A stretch of 64,000 nt of DNA from Rhizobium brockwellii (GTDB taxonomy: Bacteria > Pseudomonadota > Alphaproteobacteria > Rhizobiales > Rhizobiaceae): assembly GCF_000769405.2 (NCBI RefSeq), contig NZ_CP053442.1, forward strand, positions 62,001 to 126,000, given 5' to 3'. The position numbers were made by a program, and so were the translations under genes. Under the pieces are notes generated by a model. That model did no database searches. It saw only the letters and a program-made list of their open reading frames with translations, and was not told where the DNA came from. Below, in pieces: positions 18,087-27,526 of this stretch (the stretch's first letter is position 1; every line of letters begins with the position of its first letter).

Positions 18087-18395
18087 TTCTGACGAGCCTA
18101 TCGGTGAAAGAAATTAAGCGCCGACATAAGAGCACAAATTCTATAGATGCGATGGAAAATGAAAAGTGTTTGCTTATCGGCTTCTGGCTGCCGCGTTTAG
18201 TGTCTCAGTCGGGCGGTTCTGCGAAAACGTGGCCGGAAAAGCGCCGAAATCGCTACCGGAAATTAGCGGAGCCGGCCTCGATTTGAATTCGTCGAGTTCC
18301 TACGTAACCGATATCCGATGCGTCGCTGCAGCGGCTTCAGACAGAACGCCCAATGCGGGGCAGGCGGCCGCCTTGCCCGATCCATGAGGAAAGTC
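18087..18395. promoter_or_regulatory. Divergent intergenic region between SfnB-like and LLM monooxygenase genes
   Basis: This 309-bp gap contains no convincing coding sequence. Its left third (about 18090-18180) is AT-richer and probably holds the promoters for both genes. A Shine-Dalgarno (TGAGGAAAG) sits directly before the plus-strand start at 18396. I saw no clear operator palindrome. Confidence 0.45.
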
Positions 18396-19730
18396 ATGAC
18401 CCCACGGCAGTTGCGCCTCGGCGCCTTTATGCGTCCCGTCAGCCTGCATACCGGCGCTTGGCGCTATCCCGGTTCTTATCCCGACGCCAACTTCAATTTC
18501 GCGCATCTGAAATCCTTCGCGCAGGCGCTGGAACGGGCGAAATTCGACGCCTTCTTCATGGCCGATCATCTTGCAGTGCTGAACATGCCGGTCGAGGCGC
18601 TGAGGCGCAGCCACACCGTGACCTCCTTCGAGCCCTTCACGCTGCTCTCGGCGCTGGCAGCGGTGACGGAGCGCATCGGCCTCGTCGCGACCGCGTCCAC
18701 CACCTTCGACGAGCCCTATCACATCGCCCGGCGTTTCGCCTCGCTCGACCATATCAGCGGCGGCCGCGCCGGCTGGAACATCGTTACGACCTCCAACCCC
18801 GATGCTGCGCTCAATTTCGGCCTCGACGAACATGTGGAGCACGGCGAGCGTTACCATCGCGCCCGGGAATTCTATGATGTGGTCACCGGGCTTTGGGATA
18901 GCTTCGCCGACGACGCCTTCATCCGCGACCGAGAAAGCGGCCTGTTCTTCGATCCGGAGAAGATGCGTGTGCTCGGCCACAAGGGCGAGGAACTGAGCGT
19001 CCGCGGGCCGCTCAATATCGCCCGGCCGCCGCAGGGCTGGCCCGTCATCGTCCAGGCCGGTCAGTCGGACCCAGGCCGCCAGCTTGCCGCGGAAACCGCC
19101 GAGATGGTTTTCTGTTCGCCGCGCGATCTGGCCGCCGGCAAGGCGCTTTATGCCGATATCAAGGGCCGCATGGAAGCCATCGGCCGCAGCCGCGACCATC
19201 TGAAGATCCTGCCCGCCGCCTTTGTCATCGTCGGCGACAGCATCGAGGAGGCCCGCGCCAAACGCGCCACGCTCGACAGCCTCGTGCATTACGACAGCGC
19301 CATCGCCTCGCTCTCGATCGCGCTCGGCCATGACGCTTCCGGCTTCGATCCCGACGCACCGCTGCCGGCCGATATTCCCGACACCAATGCCAGCAAGACC
19401 GGCCGCGCCCAGGTGCTGAAACTTGCCGCCGAGGAAAATCTGACGGTGCGTCAACTGGCGCAGCGTTATGGCGGCTATGCCGGCCTTGCCTTCGTCGGCA
19501 CGCCGGCAAGCATCGCCGACGAGATGGAACGCTGGCTTGACGAGGAGGGGTCGGACGGTTTCAACATCGTCTTTCCCTATCTACCGCAGGGTCTCCTCGA
19601 CGTCACCGAACGGCTGGTTCCGGAGCTGCAGCGCCGCGACCTGTTCCGCAGCGAATACGAGGGCACGACACTGCGCGAGCATCTCGGATTGCCGCGGCCG
19701 GAGAACCGATTCTTTGCATCAGGTACGTGA
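18396..19730 (+). CDS. LLM-class flavin-dependent monooxygenase (NtaA/SnaA/DszA type)
   Basis: The 444-residue TIM-barrel enzyme carries the family landmarks: RLGAFMRPVSLHTGAWRYP, ERAKFDAFFMADHLAVLN, TFDEPYHIARRFASLDHIS, GGRAGWNIVTTSNPDAALNF, and PVIVQAGQSDPGRQLAAE. It would need FMNH2 supplied by a reductase, none of which is encoded nearby. ATG 18396 follows GAGGAAAG at correct spacing; in-frame starts further upstream lack one. It is the second enzyme of this family in the island and is only distantly similar to the one at 10257-11654, so the two probably act on different substrates or steps. Confidence 0.9.
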   Translation: MTPRQLRLGAFMRPVSLHTGAWRYPGSYPDANFNFAHLKSFAQALERAKFDAFFMADHLAVLNMPVEALRRSHTVTSFEPFTLLSALAAVTERIGLVATASTTFDEPYHIARRFASLDHISGGRAGWNIVTTSNPDAALNFGLDEHVEHGERYHRAREFYDVVTGLWDSFADDAFIRDRESGLFFDPEKMRVLGHKGEELSVRGPLNIARPPQGWPVIVQAGQSDPGRQLAAETAEMVFCSPRDLAAGKALYADIKGRMEAIGRSRDHLKILPAAFVIVGDSIEEARAKRATLDSLVHYDSAIASLSIALGHDASGFDPDAPLPADIPDTNASKTGRAQVLKLAAEENLTVRQLAQRYGGYAGLAFVGTPASIADEMERWLDEEGSDGFNIVFPYLPQGLLDVTERLVPELQRRDLFRSEYEGTTLREHLGLPRPENRFFASGT

Positions 19731-19735
19731 AGGGG

Positions 19736-19762
19736 CCTCGCTTCTGCTTTCCGGAAGCAAGC
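19736..19762. terminator. Possible weak bidirectional terminator
   Basis: The 41-bp gap between two convergent genes contains the imperfect palindrome TGCTTTCCGGAAGCA, flanked by further GCTT and AAGC bases that can extend the stem. There is no strong U-run, so this is a tentative call. Confidence 0.35.
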
Positions 19763-19771
19763 CGATAGCGC

Positions 19772-20815
19772 TCAGGCCATGACCCCAACCCGAAATGCAT
19801 CGCTTTCGCCCGGCATCAGTTCGAGGGGCCAGATGATGTTGCCCCCATCGCCTGGATAGAACTCTCGATAGGCCGGCATGTTGGCGAGAAGCATCCGGCC
19901 GAGCGCGACACCGAGATCGTAGAGCGAGATGCGGAAGCAGCTCAGCGCCGGCTGCAGGAACCGTGCGCGCGGAGCGTCGCGGAAGCCGACCACCGCAAGG
20001 TCGCGGCCGGGCATGACGCCCGATTCCATCAGACGGCGATAAAGGCCGATCGCCATCAGCTCGTAGATCAGGATCACCGCCGTCGGCCGCTCTTCGAGCA
20101 ACAGCAGCTCATGAGCCGCCTGATAGCCGCCCTGTTCGCTCGACTTGACGCGGATGACGAGCGAGGGGTCGAAGGGAATATCGTGCCGCTCGAGCGCGCG
20201 GCGATAGCTGTCGATAAAGAGGTAGCCGAGGTTGGCCTCGCTCGATGGCGCGGTGATCGCGATCCGGCGGTGGCCCAGCGTGATCAGCCGCTCGACGGCA
20301 TGGTCGGCCACGCCCTCGAAATCGAGATCGATCCAGGGGAAATTGCTGGCCGAAAGGCTGCGGCCGAGCGCGACGAAGGGGATCTTCGCGCGCGACAGAA
20401 AGTCGATTCGCCGATCGACGCGCTGCGTGTCCGAGATGATCATCGCATCGACGATGCGACGCGCCACCATCCGCTTCAGATATTCGTGCGGGTCCTCATC
20501 GCTCGGGCAGGGCAACATGAGGAGGTCGAGCTTGTGGCGGGCAAAGACGCTCTGCAGGCCGCTGGTGACGCCGAGGAAGAAGTTGTCGGCGTTCTCGACC
20601 GTCTCCTTGCTGGATTCGATCATCAACCCGATGACCTTCGTCTCCCCCTGCCTCAGGCTCCGCCCAGACTGGTTGGCGACATAGCCGAGTTCCTCGGCCG
20701 CGGCCAACACCCGCCGGCGGGTTTCCTGATTGACATCGGGCTTGCCGTTCAGCGCGCGGGAGACCGTGCCGATCGAGATATTCAAGTGTTCGGCAAGCTG
20801 GCGAATCCCCTTCAT
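19772..20815 (-). CDS. LacI-family transcriptional repressor
   Basis: The 347-residue protein starts with a typical LacI HTH (IRQLAEHLNISIGTVSRALNGKPDV, about residues 4-28) and the hinge region LGYVANQSGRSLRQG, followed by a periplasmic-binding-like effector domain (KVIGLMIESS, DAMIISDTQRVDRRIDFL, VVGFRDAPRARFLQPALSCFRI). Start 20815 places the HTH at the N-terminus; the in-frame extension to 20884 lies within a repeat. It is divergent from the dehydrogenase/importer operon at 21031-27312. A perfect LacI-type operator (20970-20983) lies between them, so it most likely represses that operon and responds to its sugar. Confidence 0.92.
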   Translation of the reverse strand: MKGIRQLAEHLNISIGTVSRALNGKPDVNQETRRRVLAAAEELGYVANQSGRSLRQGETKVIGLMIESSKETVENADNFFLGVTSGLQSVFARHKLDLLMLPCPSDEDPHEYLKRMVARRIVDAMIISDTQRVDRRIDFLSRAKIPFVALGRSLSASNFPWIDLDFEGVADHAVERLITLGHRRIAITAPSSEANLGYLFIDSYRRALERHDIPFDPSLVIRVKSSEQGGYQAAHELLLLEERPTAVILIYELMAIGLYRRLMESGVMPGRDLAVVGFRDAPRARFLQPALSCFRISLYDLGVALGRMLLANMPAYREFYPGDGGNIIWPLELMPGESDAFRVGVMA

Positions 20816-20832
20816 CGCTGACGATTTTCCCG

Positions 20833-20882
20833 GGAGCATGATGCCGAAAAGTGTGCGCGGTTTTCGGACGACATCATGCTCC
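20833..20882. repeat. Rhizobial palindromic intergenic repeat
   Basis: Outer arms GGAGCATGATG (20833-20843) and CATCATGCTCC (20872-20882) are perfect inverted repeats. Inner arms CCGAAAA and TTTTCGG (20844-20850, 20861-20867) add a second stem. The sequence matches a palindrome that I recognise as recurrent between rhizobial genes. A decayed relative is at 2891-2930. Confidence 0.8.
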
Positions 20883-20939
20883 ATTTCTATAATTCAGATC
20901 CGTCCGGATCTGGGCCTGTAATTTCCCGTTTGGCGTCTA

Positions 20940-20967
20940 TTGACACCGCAAAATGTTTCCGCATACA
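20940..20967 (+). promoter_or_regulatory. Candidate sigma-70 promoter for the gfo/idh-importer operon
   Basis: A consensus -35 box TTGACA (20940-20945) is followed after 16 bp by a weak -10-like CATACA (20962-20967). The operator palindrome begins three bases later, so a bound repressor would cover the transcription start. Confidence 0.5.
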
Positions 20968-20969
20968 GT

Positions 20970-20983
20970 CGTAAACGTTTACG
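20970..20983. promoter_or_regulatory. LacI-family operator
   Basis: The perfect 14-bp palindrome CGTAAACGTTTACG has the central CG and flanking A/T tracts typical of LacI/GalR operators. It lies between the divergent LacI gene and the dehydrogenase gene, next to the candidate promoter at 20940-20967. Confidence 0.8.
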
Positions 20984-21030
20984 GAGTGCGTGTCACGAGG
21001 AGAGTTGACACCGTTCCCCTGGAGGAAATC

Positions 21031-22065
21031 GTGAAATTCAGTGCCATTCTGTGCGGGTGCGGAGCTATGTCCAAAGGTTGGTTGCGCGCCATCGCCTCCA
21101 ACCCTCTGCTGGCCGATTCCATCACCATCGTCGGCCTTGTCGACCTGAGCCGGGAGACGGCCGAAAAGCTTGCTGCGGAATTCGGCCTTGATGGCGCCGT
21201 CATCGGTTCGGACCTGTCCGAAGTCATCGCGGCCACAAAGGCCGACCTGGTCTTCGACATCGTCATTCCGGCTGCGCGCTACGACGTCGTTTCCACCGCA
21301 CTCAAGGCCGGCTGCCATGTGCTCAGCGAAAAGCCGATGGCGGCCTCGCTTGCCGAGGGCGCAGCGCTGGTCGATCTTGCCGCCGAGACCGGCCGCATCC
21401 ACGCTGTCATCCAGAACCGTCGCTTCATATCAGGCGTCAGGCGCCTGCGTCGCTTCGTCGAAAGCGGCGCGATCGGCGAACTCACCGCCATCCATTGCGA
21501 TTTCTTCCTGGCGCCGCATTTCGGCGGCTTCCGCGAAGAGATGGACAATGTCCTGCTTCTCGACATGGCGATCCACACTTTCGATGCGGCGCGCTACGTC
21601 GCCGACAGGAAGCCGCTCACCGTCTATTGCGTCGAGCGCAATCCGAAGGGTTCGTGGTACCGACACGGCGCCGCAGCCAACGCCATCTTCGAATTTTCCG
21701 ACGACATCGTCTTCACATATCGCGGCTCCTGGTGCGCCGAGGGCGAGCGGACCAGCTGGGAAAGCCAGTGGCGCCTCGTCGGCTCGAAGGGAATGCTCGC
21801 CTGGGATGGCGAAGAGAATTTCAAGGCGACCATCGCCGGCGAAGAGCCCGGCCTTCTACGCGGCTCTGTTGCCGTAAGCGTTCCCGGTCCAGAACATGAC
21901 GAGGAAACCCACGGCCACGCCAGCGTAATCGCCGACTTCATCGCGGCGATCGGCACCGGCAAACGGCCCGAGACGGTCAATTCCGACAATATCCGAAGCC
22001 TTGCCATGGTCTTCGGCGCGATCGAAAGCGCCAAGACGGGCAGGCGCGTCGAAATTTCAGCATAG
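21031..22065 (+). CDS. Gfo/Idh/MocA-family NAD(P)-dependent oxidoreductase
   Basis: The 344-residue protein has an N-terminal Rossmann motif (ILCGCGAMSKGW, residues 7-17) and the family hallmark HVLSEKPMA with Glu100-Lys101-Pro102, followed by IQNRRF and the alpha/beta C-terminal domain (NVLLLDMAIHTFDAARY). These enzymes oxidise sugars, inositols or their derivatives. GTG 21031 follows GGAGG at five bases; an earlier in-frame start at 20953 would run through the operator and is rejected. It is the first gene of a six-gene operon under the divergent LacI repressor. Confidence 0.92.
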   Translation: MKFSAILCGCGAMSKGWLRAIASNPLLADSITIVGLVDLSRETAEKLAAEFGLDGAVIGSDLSEVIAATKADLVFDIVIPAARYDVVSTALKAGCHVLSEKPMAASLAEGAALVDLAAETGRIHAVIQNRRFISGVRRLRRFVESGAIGELTAIHCDFFLAPHFGGFREEMDNVLLLDMAIHTFDAARYVADRKPLTVYCVERNPKGSWYRHGAAANAIFEFSDDIVFTYRGSWCAEGERTSWESQWRLVGSKGMLAWDGEENFKATIAGEEPGLLRGSVAVSVPGPEHDEETHGHASVIADFIAAIGTGKRPETVNSDNIRSLAMVFGAIESAKTGRRVEISA

Positions 22066-22076
22066 GATGACGTGAC

Positions 22077-22979
22077 GTGAGCAACCCTGCAAAATCCATT
22101 CGTATCGGCACCATGGTCAGCGGCAACAAGGGCGATGCCGCTAGCCGCATCAGCGAGATCGCCGGCATGGGCTTCGAAAGCTTCGAGCCTTTCTTCTGGC
22201 AAACGACGAAGGGCCAGGACCTTGAAGAGCTCGGCAAGCGCTGTCTCGATGCGATCGGCGACCGCGACATCACCATCTCGACGCTCGGCATGTTCGGCAA
22301 TCCGCTGGAAGAGACCGCAATCGACCTCGAGACGCTGGAGGGCTGGAAGCATTGTATCGACAATGCCCATCATTTCGGCGCCACCTGCGTTGCCGGCTTC
22401 ACCGGCCGCATCCGCGGCAAGCCACTGACCGACAGCCTGCCTCGCTACAAGCAGATCTGGAGCGAGCTTGCCAAGCGGGCGGCCGACAAGGGCGTCAAGA
22501 TTGCTTTCGAGAATTGCGCCATGGACGGTAACTGGGCGACCGGCGACTGGAATATCGCGCATAATCCCGACGCCTGGGAACTGATGTTCAACGAGACGCC
22601 TGACGATAATATCGGGCTGGAGTGGGAGCCGTGCCATCAGATGGTCTATCTGATCGACCCCTTGCCGCAGATCCGCAAATGGGCGCACAAGTTCTTCCAC
22701 GTCCACGGCAAGGACGCGACCATCCGCTGGGAGGTGATCAAGGAACACGGCATCTTCGGCAAGGAGAAGTTCGTCTTCATGCGCACGCCGGGCTTCGGCG
22801 ACAGCAACTGGACCGACATCATTTCCGAGCTGCGCCTTGCCGGCTGGTCCGGTTCGATCGATATCGAAGGCTGGCACGACCCGGTCTATCGCGATGCGCT
22901 TGAAATGACCGGCCAGGTCTATGCGCTGAACCACCTCAAGCATGCCCGGGGCGGCGAATTCGTCGTCGATCCCATCTGA
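22077..22979 (+). CDS. Sugar phosphate isomerase/epimerase (xylose-isomerase-like TIM barrel)
   Basis: The 300-residue protein has the AP-endonuclease-2/xylose-isomerase-like barrel with acidic and histidine metal ligands in the usual places: KIAFENCAMDG (Glu), GLEWEPCHQM, KFFHVHGKD, and SIDIEGWHDP near the end. Homologous groups include IolE, IolI and hydroxypyruvate isomerase. Together with the Gfo/Idh dehydrogenase upstream it suggests an oxidation-epimerisation route for a polyol or sugar. It starts at GTG 22077, 11 bases after the previous stop. Confidence 0.88.
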   Translation: MSNPAKSIRIGTMVSGNKGDAASRISEIAGMGFESFEPFFWQTTKGQDLEELGKRCLDAIGDRDITISTLGMFGNPLEETAIDLETLEGWKHCIDNAHHFGATCVAGFTGRIRGKPLTDSLPRYKQIWSELAKRAADKGVKIAFENCAMDGNWATGDWNIAHNPDAWELMFNETPDDNIGLEWEPCHQMVYLIDPLPQIRKWAHKFFHVHGKDATIRWEVIKEHGIFGKEKFVFMRTPGFGDSNWTDIISELRLAGWSGSIDIEGWHDPVYRDALEMTGQVYALNHLKHARGGEFVVDPI

Positions 22980-22985
22980 TGATAT

Positions 22986-23016
22986 CGTTTCCGGCGAGGA
23001 GGAATTGCCGGAAACG
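22986..23016 (+). promoter_or_regulatory. Stem-loop before the binding-protein gene
   Basis: Perfect 10-bp arms CGTTTCCGGC (22986-22995) and GCCGGAAACG (23007-23016) enclose an 11-nt loop. There is no U-run, so it is more likely an mRNA-stabilising or processing hairpin than a terminator. It is followed by a strong ribosome-binding site (GGAGGAG) for the next gene. Confidence 0.55.
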
Positions 23017-23041
23017 GGGATAACCACAAAGGAGGAGAACT

Positions 23042-24274
23042 ATGGCTATCCGCAAATATGCAATTCTGGGTGCTCTCGCACTTGCAGGCGTCTCGCTATT
23101 CGGCCTTTCGGCCAAGGCCGAAGACGTCACACTGACCCTCTGGTCGCTGGATAAGGACACCCAGCCGGCGCCGAACCTCGTCAAGGAGTTCAACGCCCAG
23201 AACAATGGCATCAAGATCGAATATCGGCTGATCCAGTTCGACGACGTCGTCACTGAGGCGATGCGCGCCTACGCCACAGGCCAGGCGCCCGACATCATCG
23301 CCGTCGACAATCCGGAACATGCGCTGTTTTCGTCGCGCGGTGCCTTCCTCGATCTCACCGACATGATCGCCAAGTCGACCGTCATCAAGCCGGAGAACTA
23401 CTTTCCGGGGCCGCTGAAATCGGTCGAGTGGGACGGCAAGTATTTTGGCGTGCCGAAGGCAACGAACACGATCGCGCTCTACTACAACAAGGACATGTTC
23501 AAGGCCAAGGGCCTCGATCCGGCGAAGCCGCCGCAGACCTGGGACGAGCTCGTCGAGGATGCACGCAAGCTGACGGACCCCGCCAAAAACGTCTACGGTC
23601 TCGCCTTCTCGGCCAAGGCAAACGAGGAGGGCACCTTCCAGTTCCTTCCCTGGGCCCAGATGGGCGGCGGCAGCTATGAGCACATCAATGCCGAGGGCGC
23701 GGTGAAGGCGCTCGGGATCTGGAAAACGATCATGGACGAGAAGCTCGCTTCTCCCGACACCTTGACGCGCGGCCAGTGGGATTCGACCGGCACCTTCAAT
23801 TCCGGCAATGCTGCCATGGCGATATCGGGTCCATGGGAGCTCGACCGCATGACGCAGGAAGCGAAGTTCGACTGGGGCGTCACTCTGCTTCCGGTTCCCA
23901 AGGAAGGGGCTGAACGCTCCTCGGCCATGGGTGACTTCAACTGGGCGATCTTCGCCACCAGCAAACATCCGGCCGAAGCCTTCAAGGCGCTCGAATATTT
24001 CGCCTCGCAGGACGACAAGATGTTCAAGAACTTCGGCCAGCTTCCGGCTCGCTCCGACATTTCGATCCCGGAAACCGGTCAGCCGCTGAAAGATGCCGCC
24101 CTCAAGGTCTTCCTCGAACAGCTGAAATACGCCAAGCCGCGCGGCCCGCATCCGCAATGGCCGAAGATCTCCAAGGCGATCCAGGACGCTATCCAGGGAG
24201 CACTGACCGGCCAGATGAGCCCGAAGGACGCGCTCGACCAGGCCGCCGACAAGATCAAGGCGGTTCTTGGGTGA
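23042..24274 (+). CDS. Sugar ABC transporter substrate-binding protein, family 1 (MalE/UgpB type)
   Basis: The 410-residue protein begins with a Sec signal peptide ([21 protein letters not shown]) followed by the family 1 pattern: [71 protein letters not shown] and [16 protein letters not shown]. It is the periplasmic receptor of a carbohydrate importer completed by the next three genes. A GGAGGAG ribosome-binding site precedes ATG 23042. Confidence 0.94.
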   Translation: MAIRKYAILGALALAGVSLFGLSAKAEDVTLTLWSLDKDTQPAPNLVKEFNAQNNGIKIEYRLIQFDDVVTEAMRAYATGQAPDIIAVDNPEHALFSSRGAFLDLTDMIAKSTVIKPENYFPGPLKSVEWDGKYFGVPKATNTIALYYNKDMFKAKGLDPAKPPQTWDELVEDARKLTDPAKNVYGLAFSAKANEEGTFQFLPWAQMGGGSYEHINAEGAVKALGIWKTIMDEKLASPDTLTRGQWDSTGTFNSGNAAMAISGPWELDRMTQEAKFDWGVTLLPVPKEGAERSSAMGDFNWAIFATSKHPAEAFKALEYFASQDDKMFKNFGQLPARSDISIPETGQPLKDAALKVFLEQLKYAKPRGPHPQWPKISKAIQDAIQGALTGQMSPKDALDQAADKIKAVLG

Positions 24275-24296
24275 GGAACGTTTCGGCGCAGCCGAA

Positions 24297-24398
24297 GCAA
24301 TCGATCCAATGAATCGATTGCAGCAACGAACGCCCTGAGCCCAACGCGAAGGGCGGGGGGCGCGCTTGCTCCCTCTTCTCCCCAGTGGGGAGAAGAGG
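24297..24398 (+). promoter_or_regulatory. Two stem-loops between binding-protein and permease genes
   Basis: Within a 244-bp intergenic stretch lie two inverted repeats. The first is GCAATCGAT...ATCGATTGC (24297-24321). The second is a perfect 12-bp hairpin CCTCTTCTCCCC/GGGGAGAAGAGG with a three-base loop (24372-24398). In importer operons such structures stabilise the receptor transcript or partly terminate it, which would give more receptor than permease. The second hairpin also resembles a dispersed rhizobial palindrome. Confidence 0.55.
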
Positions 24399-24518
24399 AA
24401 CCGGAAGCAACGCGTCTTTTAACCGGATGAACTTCGGTTCATCTCATAATTTCCTCCCGGCAGGGGCCGTCTTCCGCATCATGCGCCAGGCGGCCCCGTT
24501 CGGAGTATCGGAGGACGC

Positions 24519-25421
24519 ATGAAGAGGATCCTGATGAGCGTCAGGGACGGTCGCGGTTTCGATATCGTGCTGGTCGCTTTCCCGCTCGGCTTTCTGTTCC
24601 TGATGGCGGGACTGCCGCTGATCTACAATGTCGTGATGAGTTTCCAGGAGGTCGACATGTTCAGCCTCGGGACCTTCTCGCGTCCCTTCGTCGGCTTCAA
24701 GAATTATACCGACCTCTTCGCGCAGCCGGAAACGCTGCCGATCCTCTACAACACCGTCATCTTCGTCGTCGGCTCCATCGCCGGCCAGTTCCTGATCGGC
24801 TTCGGCCTGGCGCTGTTCTTCTGGGTCAATTTTCCCGGCTCCTCATGGATGCGCGGCCTGTTCCTGGTCTCCTGGGTGATGCCCGGCCTCGTCGTCGGCG
24901 CCATCTGGAACTGGATCCTCTCCGGCGATTTCGGCGTGCTGAATTTCATTCTAAAGGAAAGCGGCATCATCTCGGGCAACATCTTCTGGCGCTCGGACCC
25001 GCATTATTCGCTTTATGCCGTCATCATCGCCAATGTCTGGCTCGGCACCTCGTTCAATATGATCCTGCTTTCCGTCGGCCTTGCCGGCATTCCTGCCGAT
25101 CTCTACGAAGCGGCCGAACTCGACGGCGCCAATGTCTGGCAGCGTTTCTGGACGATCACGCTGCCGATGATGCGCTCGACCATCGGCGCCATCATCGCTC
25201 TCGGCCTGATCTTCACCCTGCAGCAGTTCGATCTTTTCGCCGCGATCACCTCGGGCGGGCCGAACAATTCGTCGAATGTCACGCAATACTGGGCCTGGGA
25301 TCTCTCTTTCCGCCAATACGACTTTGCCAAGGGCGCGACGATCTCCGTCATCATGATCGTCTTCGTCATGTTCGCATCCGTCGTCTATGTCCGTTCCACA
25401 CGCCATGAGGTGCGCGGATGA
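24519..25421 (+). CDS. Sugar ABC transporter permease (MalF/UgpA type)
   Basis: This 300-residue membrane protein has six predicted hydrophobic segments and the conserved cytoplasmic EAA loop (EAAELDGANVWQRFWTITLP), the site of ATPase contact in family 1 importers. The first helix is LVAFPLGFLFLMAGLPLIYN. A GGAGG precedes ATG 24519. Its stop overlaps the next permease start by 4 bp. Confidence 0.94.
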   Translation: MKRILMSVRDGRGFDIVLVAFPLGFLFLMAGLPLIYNVVMSFQEVDMFSLGTFSRPFVGFKNYTDLFAQPETLPILYNTVIFVVGSIAGQFLIGFGLALFFWVNFPGSSWMRGLFLVSWVMPGLVVGAIWNWILSGDFGVLNFILKESGIISGNIFWRSDPHYSLYAVIIANVWLGTSFNMILLSVGLAGIPADLYEAAELDGANVWQRFWTITLPMMRSTIGAIIALGLIFTLQQFDLFAAITSGGPNNSSNVTQYWAWDLSFRQYDFAKGATISVIMIVFVMFASVVYVRSTRHEVRG

Positions 25422-26241
25422 ATACGACGAACCGCGACCGGCTGATGCTGGCGATTTCGATCGTCATGGCGGCGATCTATCTGTTCCCGCTCTACTGGAT
25501 GTACATCACCGCGCTGAAAAGCGGCTCGGAGATGTTCGCGACGCCGCCGAGCTTCTGGCCGGCTGCACCCCAATGGGGCACCTATGCCTATGTCTGGGAA
25601 AGCCGCGACATGGGCCGCTATCTCTGGAACTCGCTGGTCATCGCTCTCGGCTCCATGGCGCTCATTACCCTGCTCGGCGTCGGCTGCGCCTATGTGCTTG
25701 CCAGATACCGCAATGTCTGGGTGGATATCGGACTGTTCCTGATCCTGATGCTGCAGGTCCTGCCGGCCTCGCTGATGATCACGCCGATCTTCGTCGGCTT
25801 TTCGCAGATCGGCATGCTGAATTATCCACGCCTTGCCGTCATCATCGCGGTCGCGGCAAAGAGCATGCCCTTCTTCGTCATCCTGGTGCGCGCCACTTTC
25901 ATGAGCGTTCCCCAGGAGCTGGAGGAGGCGGCGCTCGTCGACGGCAATTCGCGCGTCGGCGCCTTCTTCAACATCGTGCTGCCGCTTGCCCGCAACGGCA
26001 TCCTGGTCAGCGCCATCCTGATCTTCATGCAGGCCTTCGGCGAATTCGTCTATTCGAAATCGATGATCCAGGCGGTCGACCTTCAACCGGCAAGCGTCGG
26101 CCTCAACTCCTTCATGGGGCCTAACACCAACGAGTGGAACAACATCATGGCCTACGCCACGATGTATGTGACGCCGATCCTCGCCATCTTCGTTCTCTTG
26201 CAGCGCCGCATCGTATCCGGCCTCACCTCTGGAGCCCTCAA

Positions 26242-26245
<4 letters not shown>
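25418..26245 (+). CDS. Sugar ABC transporter permease (MalG/UgpE type)
   Basis: The 275-residue protein begins with a membrane helix (LAISIVMAAIYLFPLYWMYI), continues with the short family-typical FWPAAPQWGTYAYVW periplasmic segment, and carries the EAA loop EAALVDGNSRVGAFFNIVLP. It pairs with the preceding permease. Overlaps of 4 bp on both sides (ATGA) show tight translational coupling. Confidence 0.94.
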
Positions 26246-27312
<1,067 letters not shown>

Positions 27313-27450
27313 AGGCAGCAGCCCCCGGCTTGGAATTGTCATAAAATCGAACCAGGTGACGCCGTCGAGCCAGATCTCGAAAGTATCACCGGCGACTGGC
27401 TGCGCGACAAGCTCGATCGGACCGCAAGAAAACGAATCCCGCACGATCAT
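27313..27450 (-). pseudogene. Possible N-terminal remnant of an unidentified gene
   Basis: From ATG 27450 the minus strand reads about 46 residues that look protein-like (for example VAGDTFEIWLDGVTWFDFM) before entering the antisense of the importer ATPase gene, where the sense is lost. It could be the surviving head of a gene truncated by rearrangement at the ATPase 3' end, or chance. I do not recognise a family. Confidence 0.25.
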
Positions 27451-27455
27451 CGCTG

Positions 27456-27482
27456 TTGACAACAGGGCACAATCGATATTGT
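27456..27482 (+). promoter_or_regulatory. Candidate sigma-70 promoter of the second LacI-led operon
   Basis: A consensus -35 TTGACA (27456-27461) and a -10-like TATTGT (27477-27482) stand 15 bp apart, slightly short of optimum. The dual operator starts two bases after the -10, so repression by occlusion is expected. Confidence 0.5.
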
Positions 27483-27483
27483 C

Positions 27484-27514
27484 TTGTAAAGCGGTTTACT
27501 AAACCGCTTTACAA
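27484..27514. promoter_or_regulatory. Dual LacI-type operator, 31-bp perfect palindrome
   Basis: The sequence is perfectly symmetric about the C at 27499 (arms TTGTAAAGCGGTTTA and TAAACCGCTTTACAA). Each arm contains a near-palindromic LacI-like site with central CG or its mirror: TAAAGCGGTTTA (27487-27498) and TAAACCGCTTTA (27500-27511). It lies 12 bp before the LacI gene start, so the repressor should autoregulate the whole operon. Confidence 0.75.
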
Positions 27515-27526
27515 TAGGTTCAGTCA

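Noticed and set aside
21624..23027. 467-codon minus-strand open frame over the Gfo/Idh and isomerase genes
   Set aside because: It is antisense to two genes with clear motifs and ribosome-binding sites.
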